From contig OY829329.1 of NCBI GenBank assembly GCA_963691655.1, forward strand, positions 60,091,408 to 60,155,407: a stretch of DNA of 64,000 nucleotides. The letters are read 5' to 3'. A program made the translations under genes and the position numbers. The stretch's first letter is position 1. Every line of letters begins with the position of its first letter. Shown piece by piece: positions 49,563 to 60,548 of the stretch. The notes below the pieces were generated by a model that was not told where the DNA came from, ran no database searches, and was given only the letters and a program-made list of their open reading frames with translations. The DNA comes from Toxonevra muliebris (Eukaryota > Arthropoda > Insecta > Diptera > Pallopteridae).

Positions 49563-51656
49563 CTGTAAAGACATAAAAAGAAAATAATACATGTAAATAT
49601 GGAAGCAGATATTTATGTGAATATTTAAATATTTTAAATTAAAAAATTATAAATGCGTAGATTTTTTTTCCATTTACTTTTCGCGTGACTATTCAATTAA
49701 AAAATTAAATATTTCATAACAACTTAAATAAAATGTAATGAAAAGATTATATCTGTCATATTATAACTATATTTAAAAATTATAAATATGCATATATTAA
49801 AAATATTATATTACATTAACAGAGCGTCACTCTTGTGAATATATTCCCAGTAGGGAAAATTATTGATGTATTTTATATATTTTATTAAATGCTAAAAAAG
49901 ACTAAAAAAGTGTGATTCATAAAAAAAAAATATCGCGTGTGAATGTGAAATCATTTTCTAAAACTCAAAAAAAACAATGAGATTTTCAAAAATGTTTCTT
50001 GAGAACCGAGTAAAATATATCGAAAAATATGTTTGCTATTAGTGGATGCCATAACTTGTCCAAATATTGAGTTGTTAATATTTTTCATTAGAAAATCAAT
50101 AGTTAAAATCTATTGATAAATAAATTTTTGTACTTACATGCAGCGTGACTCATAAACTTTTAAGTCATAAAATCAAATGATATTTTTTAAATTTTTTATC
50201 GACAAATAGGCTTCTTTACTTATAATTAACAGGATTCATTGATTTTAAATTATAAATTAACCAAATTTTGCTAGATTTTTTTTCGATACATGAAAAAATT
50301 TAGCTCTTTGCATACGCATGTCATGAATCATAGTCTTTAAATTCATATAAAAATGTGATCTATTAAAATTTTTATGCGTCAAAGCATAAAAATATTTTCC
50401 AAATTGTACTCAAAGTGACTCATAAAATAGTATGATTTTTAAAAATTCTTCCACAAAAAGGAATAAAATATATCTACAACAGCTTTTCTTACTTATTCAT
50501 AATATAGGGTATGGTTCAAAGGCAAGGGCAGGGTTCATAGATTTTAAAAACACACCAATACTATATACACTCATGTGATGTTTCAAAATATTTTTCTCAA
50601 AAAGCGATAAGCATATTTTCTTAATTATTTTATTTGTTTTCAGTAATACAAATGAGTCATGCGGGGTTGACTCATAGCCAAAGGTATGAAGCATAGTCTA
50701 TTGGCTAACTCATTAACTTCGAAAATGCTTCAGTTCTTTTGAATATTGTATGAAACTATTAAAAATATATTTCTTTTTCTAGATATTCGGTGAAAAATCC
50801 AACTTTTAATATAATGTTCGCATCACTTTCTTTGTGGCTGTTTGCACAAGTATGAACGCAGGTCTGAAAAAGAGAGGTAGAAAAAAATGGGTAGTAAGAA
50901 AGTAGTAGGAGCTCACTCGTCTTTTTCTAATTACCTATTTTGTGCTACCTTTCACTTTCAGACAGGCGTTCATGCTTGCGCCAATGTAAACATGTACTTT
51001 TAATTTGCCCATGATTCATAGGGAAATTAAACGCGTACTCAGACACTTATTGCAATAAATCATTGAACTTTATATTAACATATATATTAAGCAGACTTGT
51101 CTATTCCTAATCGAAATTGCTTTCAGTAAGCTTTTAGGAAATCATGCTTCATTGCGTCAAATATTTTCCCTGGGTTGTTGTCTGAGTTGATAATATCATA
51201 TTTACTTAGCGACACTCATGTGACACATTTTTTTTTCTGTTTTCTGGCGTGTGTTTCTCTTTTCTGTTACTAAAGCAACAAATTAAAATGTTTAAATGAA
51301 ATTAATTTGATTTTTATTTTTTTCTGCAATTTTTTTTTCTTTTCTCATAGCACTCAAGCTGCGCACACTTTCGCACATATGTGATGGTGAGTCGTTGAGC
51401 ATTGCGTAGCAAGAGGCAAGTCACTTGTAAGCCTTATTTTACATATCATAATTTTTCCATGTTTTTCTACCAAAAATAAAAATGGAGAAAAAACTGAAAT
51501 AGAATGGTATAAAAAAGAACGAACGAATGCTGCATAGCATATGTTTGTGTTAGCTCAACTTGAAGTTTTTTTTATATTTATTTTCTGAGGTTTTCAACGA
51601 TGTACGGCACACATATTCATATAAACACATACGTTCAGATATACTATATTTATTCA

Positions 51657-51660
<4 letters not shown>

Positions 51661-51687
<27 letters not shown>

Positions 51688-51688
51688 C
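51661..51688 (+). repeat. (AT)n microsatellite
   Basis: About 14 perfect TA units. Confidence 0.95.
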
Positions 51689-52194
51689 TGCCATCGCGTC
51701 CTTTACAACCCAAAAGAAAAAAAAAAAACAATTTTCAACATTTTACTATGTGTAATATTCTTGTAGATGTATGAGTCACGTTCGTGGCCTATCGCTGTTT
51801 GCCATTTAACTTAACATATGTCTGTATGTGTGCTGCATTGCATATGTATGGGATAGAAAATTTACTAAATATCCAAGTATATGAGTATGTGTGCATGTCT
51901 GTGCTTGTTTTTCTTTCTGTATGTAACTTTGTAATTTAAGGATTAATGTAAAATATTTAATTTTGTTGAATTTGTTATGTAGCTAAGATAAATTTTTTTT
52001 TCTTAATTTTCTGTTTTATTTGAAAGAAAGAAAAAGAATATGCGGATATTGAAAATTGTAATGGCAATAAGAGTTTTCTTTTTTAAATAGGATGTAATAT
52101 TCATATATTTTTTTCGCATTATTACATGAATTATTATATAAAGTACTGGGAGGTGAACTATAACACTGTTCTACGAATGGAAACTTTTGAAAAC

Positions 52195-53153
52195 GGGCAG
52201 AGACGAGACAAGTGTACTTAGGGTAATGGGGAGTCGCTGAGTCCGAATCCGTGGTCCGTTTTGCTCTGCTCAAAATTTTTAAAATTGAAAAAAACAAAAA
52301 ATTAAAAATGCAGTTCATATTTTTTTTCATCAATACATCCATTTTTACAAAAAAATTTTTTTCGATTTTTCTTATTTTTTAACTTTAAAAATTTTAAACA
52401 TTTTTTTTTTTTTTTTTTAATTAATTTACGTTTTCGTATTTTTTTCATCCTCGTTATCATCGTTCACTTTTATCTCGTTGTTAGCTTAACCCAGTAATGC
52501 CTAGCGGTGCCATATGGCACCTTGTCGCTGAGCTGTTCCTGAGCCAGGTTCAAAAATACAGGCATAACTATGTTCATAGGTACTTATGTTTTTTATTTTT
52601 TTTATATATATCTATAATGTGCTCAAAAATGTATACGTGAACGTGTCTAAAAAGGAAACAACAATATATAAATTTATTTGTAGGTATACACAAAGAAATT
52701 TTTAGGATTTAATTGTTCAAGAACACAAAGTAGATAGATCAAGAAAGTAACTTAAAAAAAAAATTGTTTTTGAACTTGGCTCAGGAACGGCACAGCGAAA
52801 AGGTGCCATATGGTACCGCCAGGCATTACTGGGTTAAGCTAACAACGAGATAAAAGTGAACAATGATAACGAGGATGAAAAAAATTACGAACAAATAAAT
52901 TGATTAAAAAAAAAATTTTTTTTTAAATTTTTAAAGTTAAAAAATAAAAAAAAATCTAAAATTTTTTTTTTGGAAAAATGGATGATTTGATGAAAAAAAA
53001 TATGAATTGCATTTTTAATTTTTTGTTTTTTTCAATTTTAAAAATTTTGATGTCAATAAAAAAAAATGTGATGTAGCAGAGCAAATCGGGCCACGGATTC
53101 GGACTCAGCGACTCCCCATTACTCCCCATAGTATACTTTTCCCGTCTCTGCTC
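52195..53153. mobile_element. Long foldback element 1 (959 bp, about 365-390-bp inverted arms)
   Basis: The left arm (52195-52557) and right arm (52766-53153) are inverted copies along their whole length, with a 208-bp centre. Landmarks present in both arms, in reverse, are GGGGAGTCGCTGAGTCCGAA, CTTAACCCAGTAATGCC and the 16-bp palindrome GGTGCCATATGGCACC (52506-52521; one mismatch in the other arm). No protein is encoded. The arms are about as diverged as the two ends of an old element. Confidence 0.92.
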
Positions 53154-53309
53154 ATTTTTGGCTGTTGAATAGTGTAATCACAGTTACATTTAAAGTCGAA
53201 TTGCAGAATTGGGAGATCCAACAAAAGAATCATCAAAAAAAAATAATAATATCGGAAAGTTTGGATATTAAGAATATAAACTAAAATCTAAAACCGCTTT
53301 ACGTAATTA

Positions 53310-53885
53310 AGGTAGGACTATAGTTCCTTATGTGAAAAAAACGAAAATTTTTAAGTATTTGTTTTTTTTAAGGTATTTTAATACATATTAAACTCGGGTT
53401 TTTTGTCAGGATATTTAGATTTTCAAGAATAAACATTTTTTTTTGTTTTTTCAATATTAATTTTATAGAATTTCGTGCGTTGCGTTTATTAATATGGTTT
53501 ACACCAGAATTTCCAAAATTTATCCGAAAAACGGGCGAGTTTTTTTTAATTTTTTTTTCCAAAATTTTCAATTTTTTTTTTTTTTGTAAGATTTTTAAAA
53601 AATTAAGGTTGATTCCTGTCGGAGAAAGCTTTCTCCATAATATGCACTTTTTTCAGATTTATCGTTTCGGAGATTAAGTGTCAACCATGAGACTGACTCT
53701 ACATGTTTTTAAGACTAGACTTTGGTGCCCTCTATAATTTAAATGTAAAATTTAAATCGGAAAAAAAAATTTTTTGTTGTATTCTTAAAAGCCTGGATAA
53801 GCATACAAAAAAAATCCTACTTTAATTCATAAAAATAATTCTCAAAGTTGTCGTTTTTTTCACATGAGGAACTGTAGTCCTACCC
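53310..53885. mobile_element. MITE with AGGTAGGACTA ends, TA target site (576 bp)
   Basis: The left end AGGTAGGACTATAGTTCCTT and right end (inverted) GGGTAGGACTACAGTTCCTC continue through ATGTGAAAAAAACGA, so the inverted repeats are about 35 bp with four mismatches. TA flanks both ends (53308-53309 and 53886-53887). No transposase is visible inside. Confidence 0.85.
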
Positions 53886-54469
53886 TAGTAAATATTTAAG
53901 CTTTTGCATTTATGAAGCTTTTAATTTTCTTTCTTTTTTATGGAAAAATAAAAATAAAGGCAAATGCTACTCTTGCTTACTTTGTGTTAAGCTTTTTACT
54001 TATTTTTTGTTAGAATTACCAGCACCTAATTTTTTAAAGAAATTAACCCATGAAAGTGATAATTTTTTGCAAAAATCTTCTTGTAATGTATTAAGCGTTA
54101 CAGAAAATATTTCTAATCGAAAAACTTTTAGAATTCCTGAAGGGCCAAATCATATCAGACCAAATTAAAAGAAAATAAATTGAAAGTTTTATTTTTCACG
54201 ATTTGAATTGTATTTTTGTTGAATTAGTTTCGAATGTTTAATCAATTGTCCATTTCCCAGTGAAAGAAACAAACTCAAAATTCTTTAAAATTGTCTTTCC
54301 TATATAAAATGTTATGACTTTGTCACTTTGACAAAGCCTGATAGTTTTTATTCAAATATCACTCAAAAAGTGTAAAGATTTAGTTTTTTCGCTTGTAACG
54401 CAGATAAGAACACTCTTGTTTAAGCCGAAAGTGTAAAAGAAGTGTATGCTTTCATGATAAACTTAACAT

Positions 54470-54895
54470 TTAGAGTCGCCCTGTTCTCTGTCTGCCCTAT
54501 ATTAGTCCCTCTTCCCTACTGCCATTCTTCCCTCCATCCATCATTTCCTTCGTCTTCTATCCATCCGCTCATTCCTCCCTTTCACCATCACTCCGTTACC
54601 AACTTCGTATTTTCCCGACACTACTGTACTGATGTCTCTCACTTCATCCGACTGTTCATCCATCCATATGACCATTTTTAATCGTCCGGCTCTTTTCTAC
54701 TCCTTTTTCCTTTTCTCCGATCGTCCATTCTCTACCCCACTCATTCCGTTCCAACCTCCATCCCTATATTATCAACCATTCCTTTCAAATCTCTCTTTAT
54801 CCCTTCATTCCCTCACCCTCTCTCTTTGACCCTTCACGCTTCATCCTCCGCTCATCCATCCATAGCTTCCTCCGTTCACTATTTTCCAACTTTCC
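54470..54895 (+). repeat. Pyrimidine-rich block
   Basis: C/T-rich with CCATCC and CATTCC-type motifs. Open frames within it are artefacts. Confidence 0.75.
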
Positions 54896-55238
54896 TTACC
54901 TCCAAACCAATAACCACCACCACCAGCATAAAAAACAAAGTGAGGTGACTAGAAAATTTTATGTACCACCGTCCGCATATCTAAATTCCCAGCTCTGCTA
55001 TTATTATGGCACTGTTAACTTTAATGGTGAGTATAGAAAATAAATATTTTATTTAAAACCATAAGCTTATTAAAAACACCACTATGAAACACACTATGGC
55101 GGTTGAATGAAAACGAGTCAATAAATTTGATTTTATACAATTTGGAATATGCGAATTTGCAACATAGCGTGGAAAAGACTCGAATAGATTTTTGAGAGGA
55201 TTTGCAATGACCTCACATACATAAATGAGTAATACACT

Positions 55239-55442
55239 CACTCAGAGAAAAATACTATGAAATCAATAGGATTTAGATCTAAACCTGATAGTTTTTACTA
55301 TTAAAATTAATCAGTTGGATAAAAATTATAAATAGTGCAAATACTATTAAATATAATAGAAATACTTTTAAATCAAATAGAATGTACAATTTATCAATAG
55401 TTTTATTACAGAGAAATTTATAGTCATTTTTTTCTCTGAGTG
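55239..55442. mobile_element. MITE of the CACTCAGAG family (204 bp)
   Basis: Ends CACTCAGAGAAAAA and TTTTTTTCTCTGAGTG are inverted repeats. The right side is followed by TA, and a TA lies four bases before the left end. The inside has ACTATTAAAATTAAT and AATACTATTAAATATAATAG, as in the copy at 46296. Confidence 0.75.
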
Positions 55443-56068
55443 TATGAGAGGATTAAAAACCAAATAATATAAATGCAAATGAAAACTGTAATAAAAATAT
55501 GGCAACTCTAATACATGCACGTACTTACAACCAAAAAATTTTGCTTTTAGGTTTGTTTTTTTTTTTTTTGTTTTGTTTATTTTTGTGAAAGTAGAATTTG
55601 GACAACCTAATGTAATTTCCATCATCATCATCACTATATTATTATTATTTATTATTACTGCGAATTAATTTACATAGAAGTCCATGTGTGTATAGGTAAT
55701 TTATTTAGAAGTAGCAAATTATAATTTCATTTCAATGCGATTGTGTGAGTGTGTGCGGGAATAGCAGCTAAGGAGTGCAAACAGCACAAACGCGATTTTG
55801 AGAGACCTCAATGTGCGCGATAGATACAGGCAGACAAACAGACACGTGACAAATTATATTGATTTGTTTTTCCAATTTTTGATTTCATTATTTCAATGTA
55901 GTCAACGAATTCAACATTCACATTCATTCATACCGATACATTTTTGAGCTGAAAAGGTGTAAAGTTCGAGGATGAAGAATGTTTGTATGAGAACAACGCG
56001 TATTTATGTCTGTGCCGTCTATTATATGCATACATGCTATGTTGCTATGTATTCAGTCGCTCACTCAC

Positions 56069-56206
56069 CTCATAATTGACATCACAGTGACTGCGTCGCT
56101 TGTATGTGTTCTTTGGTATATCATATTGTACAATTTCACCATCCATATTTGCATTGCCAATTCCGTATCCGGTGAATGTGGTTTTTGTTGATTTTGCAGT
56201 TGAAAC
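56069..56206 (-). CDS. RASGEF1: RASGEF1-like gene, exon A (first visible coding exon)
   Basis: 138 nt, 46 codons, phase 0 at both ends. The acceptor is TTTTTACAG and the donor is GTGAGTGAG. The frame reads through from the acceptor, with TFTGYGIGNANMDGEIVQYD inside it and RRSHCDVNYE at the end, leading into exon B. This region corresponds to the variable N-terminus before the REM domain. A methionine at residue 21 has A at -3 and G at +4, so it could be the start codon, but the frame is also open upstream and an earlier exon outside the window is equally possible. Of the other two frames, one is also open (a stop-free alternative phase), but it does not fit the phase of exon B. The call rests on splice sites and phase rather than on a conserved motif. 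Confidence 0.7.
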
Positions 56207-56283
56207 CTGTAAAAATTAATTGATATGCATGTGTGAATATACACAAAAATAAACTTAAATAAATTTCATTTCTGGCGTAGATA

Positions 56284-56306
56284 CACACACACACACACAC
56301 ACACAC
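56284..56306 (+). repeat. (AC)n microsatellite
   Basis: About 11 perfect units just upstream of exon A's acceptor. Confidence 0.95.
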
Positions 56307-57077
56307 TCTCTCTTATACCCTTATACCCATTCTCATTCACAAAATGAAATGATATTGATGATTTACGTAAACAAAGCAACCATTTTTGATAACAATTCAA
56401 AAATTAAAATTTTATTGCATATGAAATTTTATATGATTTCATGATTTATTTCACATATTTTGTTTCACAAAATATTTGTTCTTCAAATTTGCAATAAATC
56501 AATTTCATATATATATATTTTTTTTAATAATTATGGTATTTATAAAATCAGTAAATGAGTAAGTGCTATTTTTTTCTAACTTCCGTCTGAGTGCATCATT
56601 TACTCATAGTTTAGTATAGGAAAATAAAAATGATTGATGCATCAAAATTTTTCTCTTTTTAAGCCCTTTCAGAAAATTGATAACGGATGCAGGGTTAAAA
56701 ATCGTCCATACAAATCGTTCTGCTCTAATATGACGTAAGTGTAGGTAATTGAGATCGATTTTTGCTAGGGAAAATTTGAGCGCTAAAAATCAGGATTACA
56801 GATTTATGAAAAAAAATATTTTAATACAAAATTAAAGCATATTTCTTCCTCTTTACCAAAAAAAAAAAAAATAAAACATAACTTTTTTTTTCCTTTTACT
56901 TAGGTAACATCACTTGGAAAAAAATGGATTGTATGTAATTCAGATCGATGATGTATGTAATTCGAATCAGCAAAATTTATAATAAATTATATTTAATTTG
57001 AGGCTTATTTAGATGCAAAAAATAAATTTGGTATTCAAGGAAAATATATATATACATATATATAAAAAATTTATATA

Positions 57078-58321
57078 TTAAGAGTATGAATGTATAAACT
57101 CGTATTTTTTTTCGTAATTTGGACATTTATTGTGAAAAAGTGATTGCAAATTTATTCTTTAAAGTATTGCCCATCGTTAGCCACAACCTTTTCCCATCTT
57201 TCTGGTAGCATACGGATTCCGCGTCGAAAGAACTCCTCATATTTTGAGGCTATCCACAAATCGACCCATTTTTTGAGTTCTTCGAAAGAACGGAAGTGCT
57301 GTTCAGCCAGGCCATGTGTCATCGATCGGAACAAGTGGTAATCAGCAGGAGCAATGTCTGGAAAATACGGCGTGTGGGGTAGCACTTCCCATTTCAGCGT
57401 TTCCCAGTATGTTTTTACTTGCCTTGCAACATGCGGCCGAGCATTGTCGTGCTGAAGAATAACTTCGTCGTGTTTATTCTCATATTCTGGCCTCTTATCC
57501 TTTAATGCTCGGCTCAAACGCATCAATTGTAGTCGGTAGCGGTTGCCAGTGATCGTTTCATTCGGTTTCAACAGCTCATAATACACGACACCTTTCATAT
57601 CCCACCAAATACACAGTATGAGCTTGGATCCATGGATGTTCGGCTTTGCTGTTGATGTTGATGCATGTCCGGGCGGTCCCCATGATTTTTTACGGTTTGG
57701 GTTATCGTAACATATCCACTTTTCATCGCCAGTCACAATACGATGAAGAAAACCCTTTCTTTTCTGTCGTTCAATCAGCAGTTCACATATGAAAAATCAT
57801 CGTTCGACGTCTCTCGGCTTCAATTCGTACGGCACCCAATTTCCTTGCTTTTGAATCATTCCCAATGCTTTTAATCATTTAGAAATGGTTCATTGATCAA
57901 CTCCTAAAGATTCTGCAAGTTCTTGTTGCGTTTGACATGAATCTTCTTCGAGTAATGCCTTCAATTCTTCATCTTCGAACTTTTTCGGGCCGCCTGAACG
58001 TTCCCTGTCTTCAACATCAAAATCACCACTTTTGAAGCGGGCATACCACACCTGACACATTCTAACGTCTATAGCACAGTCAGGATAAGCTTCAGTGAGT
58101 AAACGATGTGCTTTAGTTGCGTTTTTCTTTAAATGGAAGAAGCAAATTAAAACTTCCCGCAAATGTTGTTTTGTTGGCACGAAATTCGACATTATCAGCT
58201 ATAGTAAAACACTTTTGTAAAATTATGAAAATTATTTAGCAGATCAATTCTTATAGTATTTTTGGCGCTCTTCGATATAGAATAGCTGTCAATGTCAAAA
58301 AAATGACATTCATACTCCCAA
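57078..58321 (-). mobile_element. mariner transposon, copy 2 (1244 bp)
   Basis: Same family as 10093-11345. The left end TTAAGAGTATGAATGTATAA is almost complete; the right end is reduced to CATTCATACTCCCAA because about 40 bp inside the right terminal repeat are missing. TA flanks both sides (57076-57077 and 58322-58323). The transposase gene is better preserved than in copy 1 but still broken. Confidence 0.93.
57152..58192 (-). pseudogene. mariner DD34D transposase, copy 2, inactivated
   Basis: The N-terminal part (58192-57890, 100 codons) has the DNA-binding helices (CQVWYARFKSGDFDV) and RSGGPKKFEDEEL. The C-terminal part (57736-57152, 194 codons) has MTGDEKWICYDN, VVYYELLKPNETITGNRY, LQHDNARPHVA and FPDIAPADYHLF. 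Exactly 34 residues separate the Asp of HDNARPH from the Asp of ADYHLF, so it is a DD34D mariner with all three catalytic Asp present. Three stops, including two close together after GVDQ, and loss of part of the right end make it non-functional. Only the linker between the domains is broken. Confidence 0.93.
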
Positions 58322-58884
58322 TACATACACACACATACATACAAATTGTTGTAAAAATCTAAGTATTTTCCTTATGTATTCATATACCGTTTGCCCGATC
58401 TTGGTGAAATTTGGTGTAGAGATGCATTTGTGTGTGTATGTCAAGTTGAGAGCTATAAAATTCGACCGTATCTCTAAAGTGGGCGTGGCATTTTCGCAAC
58501 AATCCAATATCTTCGAATATCATATCGAGCTAAATCAATGAAATTTGATATGGAGACTTACTTGTTCTACACCGAACTAATTCTCAATTATGAGCCTAAT
58601 CATTGCGGTATCAAAATTAAGGGAAGAGGCTGTGGCGATAGATGCGAATGTATTAAAAACAAAAATATGGGACTGTGCAATCTTACGTAGGAGCAATAGC
58701 GGATCTAAGGGGCATAGGAAAAGGGCGTAGGAAAGGGAAAGGATTTGGGGTTAAATGCCCCTGGCATCCCTCCCAACTTCCCCCTAACCTTCCCCCAACT
58801 CCTCCCTAACCCCCTCCTCATAACTCCACCCTCCCTAACGCCCCCCTTCCTTACTGATAGGAATTTCATATATTTAAAGCATTT

Positions 58885-58972
58885 ACTTCCCATCTGGGAA
58901 ACGAACCTGAGGCAGCTGGAACTCCAGTCTAGAATTCATTTACCAGGCCAACGAGATTGATCACAAATAAAA
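58885..58972 (-). mobile_element. tRNA-like SINE head fragment (SINE-C)
   Basis: The minus strand reads CTCGTTGGCCTGGTAAATGA, then about 30 nt later AGGTTCGTTTCCCAG, an A-box/B-box layout like the other SINEs here but a different sequence. A C-rich block (58755-58855) lies next to it. Confidence 0.45.
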
Positions 58973-59761
58973 AAAAATTTAAAAGGGATGAACAAAGGTT
59001 TATATCTATAGTCAGTAAGGACTTGTATCCATTTGACTTAACAATAAATGAAATGAAATGAATTCGGATCATCGATCCGAATTATATGCAAGTAGAAAAA
59101 CGCATGCTGGTAATTCGGATCGATTTTAAAAGTCAATTTTTGTTCTTAGTATGTTTTCTGAAATGGTGTTTATTTTTACCAAACTATAGCAGAATGTTTA
59201 GTGAACAAAACCCTATATAAATTATGTAAATATACTTACTAGCACAAAAGTTATTATTGTTATAAAATTAGTGGGTTTCTTTTATATTTTGCTAAGGTTT
59301 TGTATGAAAATACGCTCACTCTTTGCTTCTTCGTTCACCTCTTTTTAATTTGAAATAACTGATTAATTTAAATAAGTATTGCATTAGAAAGAGGAAATAA
59401 TTATCGTTCGTTTCGAAAAAAAGATATAATTTTCAAAAATACCAAAGGGAAGTTATTAGCAAAACAAAATCGATCCGAATTATATACATCGATACAAATT
59501 ACCCTCATTTACGTTATATCAAAAAATCCGCTAGAGTTTACTTTACTTAGTTACAAAAGTTGGCAATTTACATAAAATGAGCGGTATTCGATTTTCTCCC
59601 CTTGGCATAGCATCGTTCATACAGAAAGCAACAAATCACGAAACTAAAGTACTACTGGAAATGAGAATGTTGGAAACAAAATGCTGATCTAAAAATGCCG
59701 TTATAGGGCACTGGTCATATGAACGAACTATATATGTGCTAAAATATATGTTAGGTATAAC

Positions 59762-60548
59762 TAGTGGTGATTCGATACAAGTAAATACAAGTAAAAACTC
59801 GATAATTTTCATTCGATTCAAGTACTTTTTTTACTCGATGCTATACCATAAGTATTTTACTTGGTATCGGGGAAAAAGGGTCAGTATCGGATACTCGATA
59901 CGCTTGGAAAATATTTATTTAAAAAACAGAAATATTGCTATACAATATTTAAAATTGAGGAACGTTTTACAATATTTTACAGCAATTAATAATATATTTC
60001 AAAATGTTACTGCAGAATTATTCAATATCCATATTCAAAATATTTCAGTCCATATTGCAATATATGAAAATGTATGAAAATATTGCAGTACAGTATTGAA
60101 GTTCTAGAAAATATCGCCGGCCATGTATGTAGAACATAATGTTTATTGAAACTTTTTCATTAAAATTAAATATTTTTAACAAGCTTTAATCTGTTGATTA
60201 GTTTTCCATCTATTATATTATTCTGCGGATTTGCTAATATCATATACATAAGTTAACGTAATTTTTATATGATTCAAATATCTCAAAACTATGATGTATA
60301 GCCTAAAAACTCGTGTTGAGCAGTGTAAACTGTAGGCTCAACCATGTGGTAACACAATGGGCCGTTCTGTTCTGAGTGTTCTCCTCGAAAGCCGCTTAAA
60401 AAAAGTGTAATTTGTTTCTTTAAACGAGTATTCGATACAAGTACATATTCGATACTTTTTTCCAATATTTTCGGTAGCATCGATTCTTTTATTTGATAAA
60501 AGTAATGAGTAAAAGTATCGATACTTTGTGGGTATCGAATCAACACTA
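59762..60548. mobile_element. Non-autonomous hAT element, 787 bp, perfect 8-bp duplication
   Basis: Ends TAGTGGTGATTCGATAC and GTATCGAATCAACACTA are inverted copies with one mismatch, flanked by identical GGTATAAC at 59754-59761 and 60549-60556. Subterminal copies of TCGATACAAGTA and ATCGATAC occur many times near both ends, as in hAT elements. It carries a piece of SINE-A (60322-60374). No transposase is encoded. Confidence 0.92.
60322..60374 (+). mobile_element. SINE-A tail fragment inside the hAT element
   Basis: GTGTAAACTGTAGGCTCAAC and CATGTGGTAACACAATGGGC match the 3' part of SINE-A (40224-40533). Both SINE ends are lost. Confidence 0.7.

Larger units (their letters stand above)
49360..51778. 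promoter_or_regulatory. Cluster of six AP-1 (TGACTCA/TGAGTCA) motifs
   Basis: Exact 7-mers occur at 49360-49366, 50146-50152, 50416-50422, 50653-50659, 50668-50674 and 51772-51778. TGA(C/G)TCA is the classic Fos/Jun site (kayak and Jra in flies). The two at 50653 and 50668 lie 15 bp apart. By chance about 0.3 would be expected in 2.4 kb at equal base frequencies. They lie in the intron downstream of exon A and overlap exon B (49449-49562). Enhancer function is inference only. Confidence 0.4.
49563..56068 (-). other. Intron A-B, 6.5 kb
   Basis: Contains most of the AP-1 motif cluster, an (AT)n microsatellite at 51661-51688, a foldback element (52195-53153), a TA-flanked MITE (53310-53885), a pyrimidine-rich block (54470-54895) and a MITE of the CACTCAGAG family (55239-55442). 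I see nothing in 53890-54460 and 55450-56060 beyond AT-rich sequence. Confidence 0.8.
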
